A stretch of DNA of 41,342 nt from the NCBI GenBank assembly GCA_030532025.1, contig JAUNLY010000002.1, forward strand, positions 1 to 41,342, in the 5' to 3' direction. Below, piece after piece: positions 6,447 through 14,713 of this stretch. The stretch comes from Eubacteriales bacterium (GTDB lineage Bacteria > Bacillota > Clostridia > Christensenellales > Aristaeellaceae). Position numbers and translations under genes: made by a program. The notes beneath the pieces were generated by a model, which did not search any database, was not told where the DNA came from, and worked only from the letters and a program-made list of their open reading frames with translations. Within the stretch, counting starts at the first letter, position 1. The number at the start of each line of letters is the position of its first letter.

Positions 6447-7718
6447 ATGAATTTTAAAAAGCACATTATAAAAAGATTTGCAACATTGCTAATCGCAATA
6501 GCTATGTTGGTACCGGTAGCATTTGCTACGCAAGTGCAGGCACAACCGCTTGCGGGCTTTAATCACCTTGTTATTACTGCCCCAAACAGCCTTTACACGG
6601 AGATTTTGCTTCCCGGTTTGGATAAAACGGTATATGCCTTTAACGATATAAAGGGCGTAACTCAGTTTAGAGTTTACGGCAGTTACAACAATATACTCGG
6701 CTACTACCCCATAACCGTTACCGCCGGCGAAGACTACGAAGAAGGGCAACCATTGCAATTCGCCTTAGCATCAGACAAACCCATAAAGGATCGCATGGAA
6801 GATGCCGGAAAGGCCGTTATCCCTAAGGAAAACATAGTTATTCCCGCAGGCTTCAGCCCCGCACGCACACATGGCCTTGTATATGTTGAAAACCTATTCG
6901 GCCAAAAAGAATATAGAGCCTACGCTTCCTACGACAACAACACAACGTTTGTATATGTGCCGACACAAAACAGCAGACCAAAGCCAGGCGCCTTGGGCCG
7001 TGTTACGGAGGATATGCTAACAAGAGCTAAAATAGCCGGCGAAAGAAACTTCGCGGTGCCGGAAGCACTCAAAAACGGCTTTGCGGAGCTTGTGTTAATT
7101 AAAACAAACGACAATGTAGAACTTAGCGTATCAACCGCATACCCCGAACTTAATGCAGGAGAAATAAGGGCGCTTGCCGCACAGTCGGTAGTAATCGTTC
7201 CTCCATACGACTATGTTTATGAGGAAAGAAAAACTGCGGCACAGAGAAACCACGAGCTTAACAGCAAAGACGACATAAGACAAATACAGATAAAACTTAA
7301 CGAGCTGGGCTTTGATGCGGGCGCTGTTGACGGCCTTGCAGGCGAAAAAACCGTTGCCGCAATAAAAGCCTTCCAAAAGGCCAACGGCCTTTCACAGGAC
7401 GGTATAGTAGGCAAATACACTTGGGCTAAGCTGTTTTCGGGCGTTGTTATAACGCAAGCGCCAAAGCCCTTGCCCACAGCCACGCCTGAACCCCAGAAAA
7501 AGGGTGAACCCTATTTCGCCATAGCCAACACCACAGGCGGTGACCTTAACATTTGGAAAACGCCCGAACTTATAGGCAAAAACGCCAAGATTAATGCACT
7601 ATATTCCGTTAAAAACGGCGAAGACATAGGTATGGTACAGGAATACGAAGAAGGCTACGCCGAAGTGTTGGACGAAACCGGCGGCTTTGTAAGGGTAAGG
7701 TACCTTAAAGAGAAGTAA
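6447..7718 (+). CDS. Secreted protein with a peptidoglycan-binding domain
   Basis: A 423-aa exported protein. Residues 1-33 form a Sec signal peptide (basic start, hydrophobic LLIAIAMLVPVAFA, likely cleavage after QVQA). The N-terminal half seems to hold an internal duplication: QFRVYGSYNN...YYPIT (about 72-90) resembles EYRAYASYDN...VYVPT (about 155-173). Residues about 275-331 are a PG_binding_1 domain (IQIKLNELGFDAGAVDG...TVAAIKAFQKANGL...DGIVGKYTW). A Pro/Thr linker (about 338-352) leads to a C-terminal ~60-residue SH3-like segment. No amidase, peptidase or glycosidase motif is visible, so it probably anchors or scaffolds on the wall rather than cutting it. AGAAAGGAAAAG precedes the ATG. 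Confidence 0.8.
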   Translation: MNFKKHIIKRFATLLIAIAMLVPVAFATQVQAQPLAGFNHLVITAPNSLYTEILLPGLDKTVYAFNDIKGVTQFRVYGSYNNILGYYPITVTAGEDYEEGQPLQFALASDKPIKDRMEDAGKAVIPKENIVIPAGFSPARTHGLVYVENLFGQKEYRAYASYDNNTTFVYVPTQNSRPKPGALGRVTEDMLTRAKIAGERNFAVPEALKNGFAELVLIKTNDNVELSVSTAYPELNAGEIRALAAQSVVIVPPYDYVYEERKTAAQRNHELNSKDDIRQIQIKLNELGFDAGAVDGLAGEKTVAAIKAFQKANGLSQDGIVGKYTWAKLFSGVVITQAPKPLPTATPEPQKKGEPYFAIANTTGGDLNIWKTPELIGKNAKINALYSVKNGEDIGMVQEYEEGYAEVLDETGGFVRVRYLKEK

Positions 7719-7779
7719 TAACAGCTAAATATATAGCGTTTGCACCGGTATTTCGCAAAGTAAACATCAATAGAATTTA

Positions 7780-7814
7780 CACCCGACTTTATACATGGTC
7801 GGGTGTTTTATTTT
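7780..7814 (+). terminator. Terminator of the PG-binding protein gene
   Basis: CACCCGAC (7780-7787), loop of 10, GTCGGGTG (7798-7805), then TTTTATTTTA. It lies about 60 bp after the stop. Confidence 0.9.
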
Positions 7815-8068
7815 AATGAAACACAGAAACAATCCAAAAACGGAATAACAAAAAAATAAAGACAGTGGCGTATCAAGGTGCTACAAAAAACGGGATATAG
7901 AATATAATATTAATCCAAATCGTTAATGCATAGAGTTACGCAGGATTTTTTCTTTTTTGTAAAGCTGACTGAAGAAAGCGTAGCCATAGCTCTGTCAGCT
8001 GAAAACGACAAAGCTAAAATAGAAAAGACAAGTTTATCGAAGCGTTAAGGCTTGCGATTAGTATTAAT
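7815..8068. other. Intergenic stretch with a doubtful 40-codon frame
   Basis: The gap between convergent genes holds one small rightward frame, 7926-8048 (40 codons, starting MHRVTQDF and ending KTSLSKR). No ribosome-binding site precedes it and I do not recognise it; it could be a gene remnant or chance. No clear terminator for the leftward rsmG gene is visible. Confidence 0.3.
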
Positions 8069-8842
8069 TTATAAAGGCCTTTTGTTTGGTATTCCTGCAC
8101 GCCTTGGATATTTATCCGGCGTGTTTTTTGTTTTGTTTACAACCTGTACAAGGTGCGTCCTATTTTCTATGGGAAGCTCTATTGTTTTATAAAAGCTCCC
8201 ACCGAGTATTTCCACAGCTTTTTTAGCAGTTTCAAGCTCCTGATAAAGGCTTGGGCCTTTCCAACAAAGCGCCGCTCCATCTACGCGCACAAATGGCAGC
8301 ATATATTCAAGCAATACATTCATGGAAGCTACCGCTCGGCTTAGGCTCAGGTCAAATTTTTCTCTTAATTCCCCATGGGCTGCGTCTTCAACCCTTGAGT
8401 GTAAAACACGCACATTTTTAAGCCCCAGCTCCTTTACTGCAAACTCCAAAAAATCACAGCGTTTTTTTAGGGCGTCAAGCAGCAAAAAATTTATGTCTTG
8501 CCTTGCAATAGCAAGTGGCATTCCGGGGAAACCCGCGCCAGTGCCAACATCTATTACCGAAAAACCGGGCTTAAACAGTTCTTTACTCTTAAGTATTAAA
8601 AGGCTGTCGGCGTAGTGCCTTATTGGGCTTTCCTCTTGCGGGACGTTTGTAAGGTCCGTCCTTTGGTTGGCATCGTAGAGCAAATCGTTAAACTGCTTAA
8701 GTTTTTCGTATATATCTTCATTTAAATTTAAGCTCGCGTTTTTAAGTGTATGTTTAAGCAAAGCAAAACCAGAGTATTCCGGACGAATATTCAAATCCTT
8801 GGCTTTATTTTCCTTTGAATATGTATTAAGCGTTTCTTTCAT
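8069..8842 (-). CDS. rsmG: 16S rRNA (guanine(527)-N7)-methyltransferase RsmG
   Basis: A 257-aa Rossmann methyltransferase (GidB) that makes m7G527 in the 530 loop of 16S rRNA; loss of this modification gives low-level streptomycin resistance in other bacteria. The SAM-binding motif DVGTGAGFPGMPLAIA (about 97-112), the acidic LLLDALKKRCDFL strand and the SRAVASM motif are all present, and the C terminus KYPRRAGIPNKRPL is the usual RsmG ending. About 20 N-terminal residues precede the usual family start. AAGGA lies 9 nt before the ATG. It follows holA by 13 nt in the comEC operon rather than sitting next to mnmG. Confidence 0.95.
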   Translation of the reverse strand: MKETLNTYSKENKAKDLNIRPEYSGFALLKHTLKNASLNLNEDIYEKLKQFNDLLYDANQRTDLTNVPQEESPIRHYADSLLILKSKELFKPGFSVIDVGTGAGFPGMPLAIARQDINFLLLDALKKRCDFLEFAVKELGLKNVRVLHSRVEDAAHGELREKFDLSLSRAVASMNVLLEYMLPFVRVDGAALCWKGPSLYQELETAKKAVEILGGSFYKTIELPIENRTHLVQVVNKTKNTPDKYPRRAGIPNKRPL

Positions 8843-8855
8843 TGGTTTGTGTCCT

Positions 8856-9887
8856 TCAAGATACTTTATTATTCTTTAATACAAGCAGACGGTAGACGGC
8901 ACTTTCAAGCGAGCCAAGCTCCGGCATTTCGCCGGATTTTACAGAGTATTCGGAATCAATAAGCATTTTATAGGCCTTTTTTAAGTCCGAAACGCTGTAA
9001 TTCTCTGTAGTCTTTAACAGCTTAGCTACAACAAAGGGCGGCACACCCAAAACTTGTGCCATATAGCTATTTTGTTTGCTTGCTTCCTTTAATATTTTAG
9101 CAAAGAGCATTTGCCTGTATTGCCTTTGCAGCAGCGACAACAACAGCAGACGTGCTTCGCCGTCCTCTATAAGCCCGTTCATAAGCCTTACCGCATTGGC
9201 ACTTTCGCCCGCTGCCACCTGTTCTGACAGGTCAAACACCCTGTACTCGCGGGTTTTTGTGCATATAAGGTCTATATCCCGCTTGGTTAAAACATCGCTA
9301 CTTATGTCTACCAAGGCAGCCTTTGCCAGTTCGTTAGACAAAACCGTCATATCGCTGCCGCATATAAACAAAAGGTATTGGGCTGTTTGGCTGTCGGTCT
9401 TTTTGCCGTATTTTTTAAGCTCCCTTGCTATCCATTTTATAAGGGAAGCTTCGCTCAAGCTGTCAAAAATTACCTGTCCGCCGTTCTTTTTTATCTGCTT
9501 TACTATTTTTTTGTTGCCGGTGGATTTGCCCTTGCAGTAAAACACGAGCACCGAAGACGAAGATAAATTCTCTAAATACTTGGACAGGTTTTCCTGTTGT
9601 TTTGGGGTTTTGCTTTTGCCAACCCCCTCCTGTATGAACCGGCTGTCCTTTACAACTATTAGACGTTTATCTGCCATAAGTGGAAGCGTTTCGCAAAGGG
9701 ATATAAGCTGTTTATCATCCGGATCTTCTAAAACGCTGTAATTTATATCGCCAAAGGGCGGTTTGATTATTTTTTCCTTGAGCGACAAAAGAGCGCTCTG
9801 CTTTAAATATTCCTCATCACCTTCGAATATAAAACAGTTTTGCCTTAAATCTTCTTTTAAAAGTCCAAAAAAGTCCTTGGAATTCAA
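8856..9887 (-). CDS. holA: DNA polymerase III subunit delta (HolA)
   Basis: A 343-aa clamp-loader delta subunit, which opens the beta sliding clamp. Seen: the N-terminal FIFEGDEEYLKQSALLSL (family pattern of an initial strand and helix), LPLMADKRLIVVKD (about 68-81) and the C-terminal helical collar domain. It starts with TTG, preceded by AAGGAG 6 nt upstream, and the TTG overlaps the comEC stop (TTGA). In Bacillus holA (yqeN) also directly follows comEC, which supports the call. Confidence 0.92.
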   Translation of the reverse strand: MNSKDFFGLLKEDLRQNCFIFEGDEEYLKQSALLSLKEKIIKPPFGDINYSVLEDPDDKQLISLCETLPLMADKRLIVVKDSRFIQEGVGKSKTPKQQENLSKYLENLSSSSVLVFYCKGKSTGNKKIVKQIKKNGGQVIFDSLSEASLIKWIARELKKYGKKTDSQTAQYLLFICGSDMTVLSNELAKAALVDISSDVLTKRDIDLICTKTREYRVFDLSEQVAAGESANAVRLMNGLIEDGEARLLLLSLLQRQYRQMLFAKILKEASKQNSYMAQVLGVPPFVVAKLLKTTENYSVSDLKKAYKMLIDSEYSVKSGEMPELGSLESAVYRLLVLKNNKVS

Positions 9888-12187
9888 TTAAATCTCCTTA
9901 TCTTCGCTTCGCCGTCAAGGCATATAATACTTGCTGCACCGTTTGAAAAGCTTGTAATAATTTGGCTTTCGCTAAATTTATCATACAGATGACTAAGGCT
10001 TTCCGCCTTGTTTTCTTGGGTTGATACTAAAACATAATCCGGCCGTACTTGCTCTAAAAAACTATCGCTCAAAGCACTTTTTGAGCCGTGGTGCGAGGCT
10101 TTGAGCATGTTTGCAGGCGTTCCTGCGTATATTTCGTAAGTTCTTCCTAAGTCCCCCAGATTTAAAAAGCTTACGCCATCAAGCTCTATATAAATCCCTA
10201 AGGAGCGGTCGTTTAGAGGGAGCAGCGGGTGCATTTTGTCCTTGTCCGGCCAAAGCACGGTAAAGCGCAGCTTGTTAAAATTTAGGCTGTCACCTCGGCT
10301 TATACGGCTTATGGGTATGCCGTTTTGTATGGCAAGGTTTAGGGCATAGGGTATTTGTTTTAAATCGGGCGCCAATTCTGCATGGTAACTTAGGTATATA
10401 CGCTCTATTTTTACGCCCTTTTTTATAAGCTGTTCAAGCCCTCCCACATGGTCCTCGTGCAGGTGGCTTATTAAAAGCGCCTTTACTCTTTTGCCCCTGC
10501 TTAGAATGCAGTTTGCAAGGTCCGAGGCATTTTCGCCCGTGTCTATTATAAAGCAATCCGGCCCGTATTCAATATATGCACAGTCGCCTCTACCTACGCT
10601 AAACATAGTATAGCTTATGCCGTGTTCACGTTGCAATAGGCCATTTAATCCCGCAAACACCGCAAAGCCCGTCAGTATTGCCATTTTTTGTTTTATATTA
10701 AGCAATACATAACGTGACAGCATTATAAGTACAGCATAATAAAAGCAAGTTACATACCAAGGGAATGCAGGTAAAAGCACATTTGATAAGGGCAAATTTG
10801 CTACGTATTCTGCCGAAAGTTCAAAAAAATTCGTCAATAAAATTACGGGTTTTGCTACAAAACCCTCTGCTAAAGGCATATGTATAAACGAAAATAAAAA
10901 AGTAAATATATATACCGGCATAAGTAGCCCTACAAAAGTTATAGCCACAGGAGAAAAAAGCAAGGAAATAAACGGTACGAAGTGAAATGTGTTGGCTATT
11001 ATAGGCAAAGTATAAAGCGCTGCACCTAAGCTTATACCGTAGGCTAGCCATATTTTGTGCGTTTTTCGGTAAGGGCGTTTTCTTAAATAATGGCGCACAG
11101 AGTTACCCGTTAAAATTATGCCCAAAACCGCAAGGAAACTCAGCTGAAAGCCCACAGCAAAAAGCTCAAGCGGTTTAAAAATAAGTATTATTAAAAACGC
11201 AAAGGATAAGCTTGTAAGGCTGTCCCGCCTTTTCCTTTTGCTTTTGCCTAACATAAGCACCGCCGCCATAATGGAAGCCCGTACAACAGACGATGTAAAG
11301 CTTAAGAACACGCAGTAAAAGCCCAAAAACAGGAGTATTATTGCATTTGAGACAAAGGGTTTTATTTTAAGCTTTGAAAACACCCAACTTAAAACATATA
11401 CAAGCAAAGATATGTGAAGCCCGCTTATAGCAAGCACATGCGAAATACCAGCCATACGGAAGTTCTGCGAGGTTTCTTCGTCTATGCCGTCCCTTAAGCC
11501 TATAAGAAGCGCCTTTGGCAGAGCGGAATTTTCACGAAATATTTCGTCCAGTTTTTCTTCCGCATAAAGCTTTAAACGCAAAAGCGGGCTTTGGTGCTGC
11601 AACTGTCTTTCGGGAATAAAACTTAAATCCTTTGCACCGGATAAACCTAAAGCTATACCTTTTTGCAAAAGGTATAGCCTAAAATCAAAACCGTATGAGT
11701 TTTGAGCAGGCCTTGGGTGATAGAGCTTTGCCGAAAACTCAAGCCTTTGGCCGTCAAGCGGCATAGCGCCACCGTATTCATTTATATAATAAGTCCAGTA
11801 AGCCTTGGGTATATTGTATGTTTTGTTTGTGTCGTCCTTTAGCTTTACATTTCTCAAAATAAACCTTGCACGCTTACCGTCAGAAGACATAGTACCTACG
11901 CCTTCAACCCGCGCTGTAACCTGCACTTGGCCTTCAGGCGGGAGCTTCGGGTTATTTACATACGCACATCGCAGAGCGCCAAAAAAGAAACTAAGCAGTA
12001 CAAGCGCCAACATGGCATCTTGCTTTTTATTTACACAAAAAAATGCGGCCATTATGGACAATATAAGCCCCGCCGCAATTAAACATACATTTGGATTTTT
12101 CCATATGAAGCCCACAAAAACCCCTAAGGCAAATGCACAGGCTATAGAAAATATTTTTCGCTGTTTAAAAAAGCTGTGCTCCTTCAT
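9884..12187 (-). CDS. comEC: DNA internalisation competence protein ComEC/Rec2
   Basis: A 767-aa polytopic protein that forms the channel moving single-stranded DNA into the cell during transformation. The order is two N-terminal hydrophobic helices, an OB-like soluble domain (about 80-200), the ComEC competence membrane domain (about 215-500, containing MAGISHVLAISGLHISLL) and a C-terminal metallo-beta-lactamase-type domain (about 525-767, with LLISHLHEDHVGGLEQL and ASHHGSKSALSDSFL). Full length with no break. Its ATG overlaps the stop of the upstream MBL hydrolase (ATGA), and holA follows with overlap. No comEA is seen in the window, so competence elsewhere in the genome is unproven. Confidence 0.95.
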   Translation of the reverse strand: MKEHSFFKQRKIFSIACAFALGVFVGFIWKNPNVCLIAAGLILSIMAAFFCVNKKQDAMLALVLLSFFFGALRCAYVNNPKLPPEGQVQVTARVEGVGTMSSDGKRARFILRNVKLKDDTNKTYNIPKAYWTYYINEYGGAMPLDGQRLEFSAKLYHPRPAQNSYGFDFRLYLLQKGIALGLSGAKDLSFIPERQLQHQSPLLRLKLYAEEKLDEIFRENSALPKALLIGLRDGIDEETSQNFRMAGISHVLAISGLHISLLVYVLSWVFSKLKIKPFVSNAIILLFLGFYCVFLSFTSSVVRASIMAAVLMLGKSKRKRRDSLTSLSFAFLIILIFKPLELFAVGFQLSFLAVLGIILTGNSVRHYLRKRPYRKTHKIWLAYGISLGAALYTLPIIANTFHFVPFISLLFSPVAITFVGLLMPVYIFTFLFSFIHMPLAEGFVAKPVILLTNFFELSAEYVANLPLSNVLLPAFPWYVTCFYYAVLIMLSRYVLLNIKQKMAILTGFAVFAGLNGLLQREHGISYTMFSVGRGDCAYIEYGPDCFIIDTGENASDLANCILSRGKRVKALLISHLHEDHVGGLEQLIKKGVKIERIYLSYHAELAPDLKQIPYALNLAIQNGIPISRISRGDSLNFNKLRFTVLWPDKDKMHPLLPLNDRSLGIYIELDGVSFLNLGDLGRTYEIYAGTPANMLKASHHGSKSALSDSFLEQVRPDYVLVSTQENKAESLSHLYDKFSESQIITSFSNGAASIICLDGEAKIRRFN

Positions 12188-12888
12188 ACCTCAAAACGCT
12201 TGTTTTCTTCCGCTAAATGAGAGTTTTTGTATATTTTTACAGCTTCTAAAAGTAGGGCGTCCAAGTCCTCCCCCGGTATAAAATGCGTAAGCACAAGCTT
12301 TGCCTTATCCGTCTTTTTTGCAAGCTCCGCCGCCATAAGGGCGCTCATATGCGGGGCGTTTTCAGGTCTTTCGGAATAAATAAACGCCGCATCGCACAAA
12401 ATTAAATCCGCATCTTTGCAGAAAGGCAAAAGCCCGCTTTCGTCTGCGGCATCGCCCGTGTATACAAATATCCTGCCTTTATTTTCAAACTTTGTTGCAA
12501 AGCAGGGTACCGGGTGCCGTGTTTTAGAGGAGCTTAATTTTATATCGCCTATGCGGTCAATGTTTTCTATATTGAGAAGTTCAAAAGGCAGCTCTTCCAA
12601 AAGATTTTTCATGTGTTCAGGTGGTGTTGGGGCAATTAAAGGCAATGTTTTACCCGATTTTTGAAGAAGATATCCCAGCACAAACAGGTCGCTCATATGG
12701 TCGTAATGCCAATGGCTTAAAACAACGGCATCTAAGTCTTCGGGCGATGCAAACTGCATTAAACGGCTTATAACGCCACTGCCACAGTCAAACAGTACAA
12801 GGCTTTTATCGCTTGAAACAAGGTAACCTGATGTAGCGCCGCAGCTTGCAGGGTATGGGCCAAAAACTCCAAGACAGGTGATGAGCAT
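12184..12888 (-). CDS. MBL-fold metallohydrolase, YhfI/RNase Z-like
   Basis: A 234-aa metallo-beta-lactamase-fold enzyme. Seen: the zinc motif LSHWHYDHMSDL (about 57-68), the Asp ligand in VYTGDAADESG and a late His in LVLTHFIPGEDLD. The N terminus GVFGPYPASCGATSGYLV resembles Bacillus YhfI and cyclic-phosphodiesterase-like members of the RNase Z branch; the substrate is unknown. GGAGGAATAAGCG precedes the ATG. First gene of the operon MBL-comEC-holA-rsmG. The 283 bp upstream (12889-13171) show only a weak inverted repeat (GTTAT/ATAAC around 12969) and no clear promoter. Confidence 0.85.
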   Translation of the reverse strand: MLITCLGVFGPYPASCGATSGYLVSSDKSLVLFDCGSGVISRLMQFASPEDLDAVVLSHWHYDHMSDLFVLGYLLQKSGKTLPLIAPTPPEHMKNLLEELPFELLNIENIDRIGDIKLSSSKTRHPVPCFATKFENKGRIFVYTGDAADESGLLPFCKDADLILCDAAFIYSERPENAPHMSALMAAELAKKTDKAKLVLTHFIPGEDLDALLLEAVKIYKNSHLAEENKRFEV

Positions 12889-13171
12889 CGCTTATTCCTC
12901 CTGTAAAATCAAAAACTTTATATGGTTTAATTAAGTTAAGCATAAATTAAATACGCTTTTCGTGAACGTTATGTTCTATAACGCAAGGTGTAGATGTATC
13001 TCCGTTTTAAAGTAAATTATACTTATTGCAATTTAACGGAGCATAAAAACTAAAAGTGGTTTTTATTTGGGCTTGTCGTTTTGGGTAAAGGCGTAACAAA
13101 GCCTGTGTTTTTACCTAATATGCAAGCGTAAACAACCCGTTTAACTATGTTTATTTGGTTCTTATTAAGCG

Positions 13172-13972
13172 TTAGCTTATGCAGAATACAGGGCTGCTTG
13201 CATCGGCATCCGCAACGCTTAAATCTATATCCCGCCCAACTTGCACGCCTTTTTCTTTTAATATGTTGGATACCGTGTCAAAGGCAAGCTCCGGCGTGTT
13301 ATTGTGTTGGCTTAAATGACCGAGCAAAACATGGCGCGTACCCTTTTCGCACACATTTATAAGCGCATTTGCACAGGCTTCGTTGCTCAAATGTCCCTTG
13401 CTGCCGAGTATTCTTTTTTTAAGGTACATAGGGTAATTAGGGTTATTTTTAAGCATATCAGGGTCGTGGTTGCTTTCAAAAAGCAAAAAATCCACACCGT
13501 AGAGCTGTTCTGCAAGCTGTTTTGTAATACGGCCGGTATCCGTTGCAACCGCAACAGAACGCATACCGTAATGCAGGCGATAGCCCACGGGGTCGTTAGC
13601 GTCGTGCGACACGGAAAAGGGCGATACAACTATGTCGTCTATATAAAACTCGTCGCCCGCATCTATTGTGCGCACCTGCCACGGCGGTATCTCCCCTATG
13701 CATTTTTGCATTCCCGCCCATGTGCCTTCCGTCGCATAGACGGGCAGATTGTATCTGCGCGCTAAAACGCCTATTCCTTTTGTATGGTCGCTGTGTTCGT
13801 GGGTTACTAATATACCATGAAGCTCACCGGCTTCTGTGCCTATTTGTTTCAATTTATCCTGTATTCTTTTGGCGGATATGCCGGCGTCCACAAGCAGTCT
13901 GGTGCCGCCCGCGGCCACAAAACTGCAGTTGCCGGAAGATCCGCTAACAAAAGAACATATTGATAAGTCCAT
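13172..13972 (-). CDS. walJ: MBL-fold exonuclease-like protein WalJ (YycJ)
   Basis: A 266-aa metallo-beta-lactamase-fold protein of the YycJ/WalJ group, linked in Firmicutes to coordinating cell-wall and DNA metabolism, with 5'-3' exonuclease activity reported for a Bacillus homologue. Seen: N-terminal SFVSGSSGNCSFVAAG (family signature), LVTHEHSDHTKGIGVLA (zinc motif), ATDTGRIT (Asp ligand), ESNHDPDML and LLGHLSQHNNTPELA. Here it is not next to walRK. AGGAG precedes the ATG by 6 nt. A promoter at 14460-14432 predicts an unusually long (~450 nt) structured leader. Confidence 0.92.
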   Translation of the reverse strand: MDLSICSFVSGSSGNCSFVAAGGTRLLVDAGISAKRIQDKLKQIGTEAGELHGILVTHEHSDHTKGIGVLARRYNLPVYATEGTWAGMQKCIGEIPPWQVRTIDAGDEFYIDDIVVSPFSVSHDANDPVGYRLHYGMRSVAVATDTGRITKQLAEQLYGVDFLLFESNHDPDMLKNNPNYPMYLKKRILGSKGHLSNEACANALINVCEKGTRHVLLGHLSQHNNTPELAFDTVSNILKEKGVQVGRDIDLSVADADASSPVFCIS

Positions 13973-13994
13973 TCCTAACTCCTATAAAAAATAA

Positions 13995-14425
13995 GGCTCT
14001 AATAAAAATAAGTTTATTGCGCCTTTCAGCCTTGCGAGGCGTGATTCATCTAAGATACTTAATTCGTCCAAGCTAATTGCCCGCGGAAGGCTCAAAGCTT
14101 TTAAAAAGCCTGATGTTTTTAGAGATACACCTCATAATGGGGTGATACCGCAAGCCCTGCAAGAGTTCGCCCGTGCTTTATGGATATACCCCCCCGCAAC
14201 GGGGTGATGCCGCAAGCCCTGCAAGAGTTCGTCCGCGCTTTATGGATATACCCCACGCAACGGGGTGATACACCTACGGAAAACTTCCCGTCAGAACCGC
14301 CACCGACTTGCGAAGTATAGTCTTAGCTCTTCGACCGCTCAAGCAGATTGCTCATCAAAGCTTAACAGCCCTTTGCGATACAAGCCAAAAATCTTTCAAG
14401 CCGGTTGTCGCCCGCGCCTAAAATC
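13995..14425 (-). ncRNA. Candidate structured leader RNA or ncRNA upstream of walJ
   Basis: A promoter reading left starts transcription near 14425 and no gene exists until walJ (13972). The RNA has several potential hairpins: GACT...AGTC near 14306-14323, ACGG...CCGT near 14277-14292, then three related C4/G4 hairpins (around 14262, 14201 and 14139) separated by near-identical spacers, then AGGCT...AGCCT near 14090-14119 and GCCT-CGCA-AGGC near 14030-14041. I could not match it to RNase P, tmRNA, SRP, 6S, T-box or a riboswitch I know. Whether it is a walJ leader or a separate ncRNA is open. Confidence 0.5.
14139..14275. repeat. Tandem ~62-bp repeat, two full copies and a partial third
   Basis: Units begin GGGGTGAT at 14139, 14201 and 14262 (periods 62 and 61 bp, not multiples of three). 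Full units 1 and 2 differ at only about four positions and one indel; each contains GCAAGCCCTGCAAGAGTTCG and TTTATGGATATACCCC. The joints ACCCC...GGGGT form hairpins with a GTTGCG loop on the minus strand. Copy 3 diverges after GGGGTGATAC. Confidence 0.85.
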
Positions 14426-14431
14426 CCCTTA

Positions 14432-14460
14432 ATTATAACCGTAGAGACAAAAACAGGCAA
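14432..14460 (-). promoter_or_regulatory. Promoter of the walJ leader RNA
   Basis: On the minus strand TTGCCT (14460-14455), 17 bp, TATAAT (14437-14432), with a predicted start near 14425. It is the only good leftward promoter in the 740-bp gap upstream of walJ. Confidence 0.7.
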
Positions 14461-14649
14461 GTGAGCGCTATGTATAATATGCTTTTCAGAAATTATTAGA
14501 ACATATTTTAATTTACGCCGCATTTGCTATTATTTATCGTATAGTTTAAGCAAATATTGTCTTATTTCCCCGAAATATGTAACTTATATCAAGAATATTT
14601 TTTCGGATAAAAATTATTGCAAAAATTTAAATTTATTCTAAATATACAC

Positions 14650-14678
14650 TTGCTACTTGTGGTTATAAATGTTATAAT
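14650..14678 (+). promoter_or_regulatory. Promoter of the orphan protein gene at 14714
   Basis: TTGCTA (14650-14655), 17 bp, TATAAT (14673-14678), within very AT-rich DNA. The predicted start near 14685 gives a ~30-nt leader. Confidence 0.75.
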
Positions 14679-14713
14679 ACTCTATATATAGTTGTTCGTG
14701 GGGTTGATATTGT

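Noticed and set aside
7926-8048. A 40-codon frame between convergent genes
   Set aside because: No ribosome-binding site or promoter seen and no recognisable sequence; kept only as a note on the intergenic stretch.
9884-12187. Complete competence locus
   Set aside because: Only comEC is present; comEA and pilus genes are not in the window and the comEC-holA linkage is a normal housekeeping arrangement.
13081-13116. Possible hairpin GGTAAAGGC...GCC...TTTTTACC as a walJ terminator
   Set aside because: The stem is interrupted and the leftward strand has no T run after it; too weak to annotate.
14137-14160. T-box-like GGGTGATACCGC resembling the T-box GGGTGGTACCGCG
   Set aside because: The UGGN bulge that pairs with the tRNA CCA end is not conserved here, there is no specifier stem or downstream amino-acid gene, and the promoter evidence favours the opposite strand.
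14139-14275. CRISPR array
   Set aside because: The ~62-bp units are repeated in full, including the parts that would be spacers, and only two copies plus a fragment exist; no cas genes are near.
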